Positions 63,466 through 64,000 of a DNA stretch of 64,000 nucleotides are shown here, piece by piece; position 1 is the first letter of the stretch; each line of letters begins with the position of its first letter. The notes under the pieces were generated by a model that made no database searches, was not told the origin of the DNA, and saw only the letters and a program-made list of their open reading frames with translations. This DNA is from Desulfuromonadaceae bacterium (GTDB taxonomy: Bacteria > Desulfobacterota > Desulfuromonadia > Geobacterales > Pseudopelobacteraceae), in assembly GCA_028683435.1 (NCBI GenBank), contig JAQUIG010000006.1, forward strand, positions 1-64,000. The letters are read 5' to 3'. The position numbers were made by a program, and so were the translations under genes.

Positions 63466-64000
63466 TCAACAAACGTGACGCGGTTTATCTCCTTGAGTGT
63501 CGTTATACCGGCCGCCAGCTTTTCTTCAGCTGAATCGCGCAAAAACATGACACCTGCCTCACGGGCAGCTTTTTTAAGCTGAGTGGCGGGAACTTTGGCA
63601 ATAATGAGATCCCGTATCTGGTCATTAAGTTCCAGAAGTTCGACAATGGCAACACGACCGCGATAGCCGGTGCCGTGACACAGATCGCATCCGTGCGACT
63701 CATACAGCGTCATGCCCCGAAAGCGTTCCGGATCGACGCCGCCGTCGATCAACTGTTCATCGCTGTACCGTACCGGACGCCGACAGGCGGTACAGACCTT
63801 TCTCACCAGCCTTTGCGCCAGGACGCAGTTAAGGCATGATACGAAATTATAGGGATCTATCCCCATATGGATGAAACGTCCGATAACGTCAAAAACGTTG
63901 TTGGCATGAACCGTAGTGAACACCAGGTGGCCGGTCAGGGCGGACTGGACGGCGATCTGAGCGGTCTCCGAATCCCGTATTTCTCCGACCATGATCTTGT
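63462..64000 (-). CDS. gspE: GspE/PilB-type secretion ATPase, N-terminal part beyond window edge
   Basis: The frame is open through the right edge. The visible 179 residues contain the Walker B region (KIMVGEIRDSETAQ), the His box (GHLVFTTVHANN) and a four-Cys zinc motif (CLNC-like, then CTACRRP, CDLC), all standard for GspE/PilB ATPases. It energises pseudopilus assembly and heads the visible operon. Confidence 0.92.
   Translation of the reverse strand, partial: KIMVGEIRDSETAQIAVQSALTGHLVFTTVHANNVFDVIGRFIHMGIDPYNFVSCLNCVLAQRLVRKVCTACRRPVRYSDEQLIDGGVDPERFRGMTLYESHGCDLCHGTGYRGRVAIVELLELNDQIRDLIIAKVPATQLKKAAREAGVMFLRDSAEEKLAAGITTLKEINRVTFVE

Noticed and set aside
1..64000. tRNA or rRNA genes, insertion sequences, prophage
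   Set aside because: No cloverleaf, rRNA block, transposase or phage gene was recognised. Gaps between genes are short and explained by promoters and terminators.

Overview
The window reads as ordinary chromosomal DNA of a Geobacter-type bacterium (Geobacterales/Desulfuromonadia). This rests on gene content: a eukaryote-like citrate synthase, a lactate island with a fused LutB-LutA protein, an atypical type II secretion system next to ftsEX-envC-ctpA, GEMM-type riboswitches, a Hypr-type GGDEF regulator beside hisS and comEC, CheB-CheR sensor fusions, and desulfoferrodoxin plus rubrerythrin. The species cannot be fixed from sequence alone. No rRNA, tRNA, insertion sequence, prophage or CRISPR array was seen.

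Layout. 1-1787: an L,D-transpeptidase lipoprotein gene (minus strand, cut by the left edge) preceded by its own promoter and two tandem GEMM-I-like riboswitches, each ending in an intrinsic terminator. 1787-8211: a divergent lactate-oxidation island, lutC-lutBA to the left and glcD-glcF-FadR-type regulator to the right, with operator-like palindromes between them. 8271-11095: rfbC, an MFS permease and a receiver-Hpt protein that looks like the remnant of a hybrid kinase. 11122-18837: a tightly overlapping operon hisS-ruvB-hda-(J/LRR protein)-cvfB-znuACB. 18972-24118: a receiver-GGDEF protein with the Ser signature of cyclic AMP-GMP synthases, comEC, and a divergent receiver-HD-GYP protein. 24176-30180: fbp, small proteins, a VOC-ccdA-tlpA unit, a polyprenyl synthase and a DEAD-box helicase. 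30274-38698: two ABC-F ATPases, small unknowns, a PAS histidine kinase and a CheB-CheR-PAS fusion. 38961-44829: an HpnN-like RND exporter, an IPT/TIG protein and lptG-lptF. 44918-49915: desulfoferrodoxin, rubrerythrin, citrate synthase, an M24 peptidase and an SPFH-GYF protein. 50089-56759: a ParA-like ATPase, a YibQ-type deacetylase, ctpA, envC, ftsX and ftsE. 56763-64000: three pseudopilins, a secretin fused to a cohesin-like domain, PilP/O/N/M-like inner-membrane proteins and a GspE ATPase cut by the right edge.

How the parts may work together. The most interesting theme is 3',3'-cyclic AMP-GMP signalling. A probable synthase (18972-20336), a possible HD-GYP hydrolase (23042-24118) and a tandem riboswitch with A at the position that discriminates c-di-GMP from cAMP-GMP (1348-1675) all lie in one window. 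If the assignments hold, cAMP-GMP would switch on a peptidoglycan cross-linking lipoprotein. A second theme is the cell envelope: lptFG, the HpnN-like exporter, FtsEX-EnvC-CtpA and the secretion system are spread over the right half.
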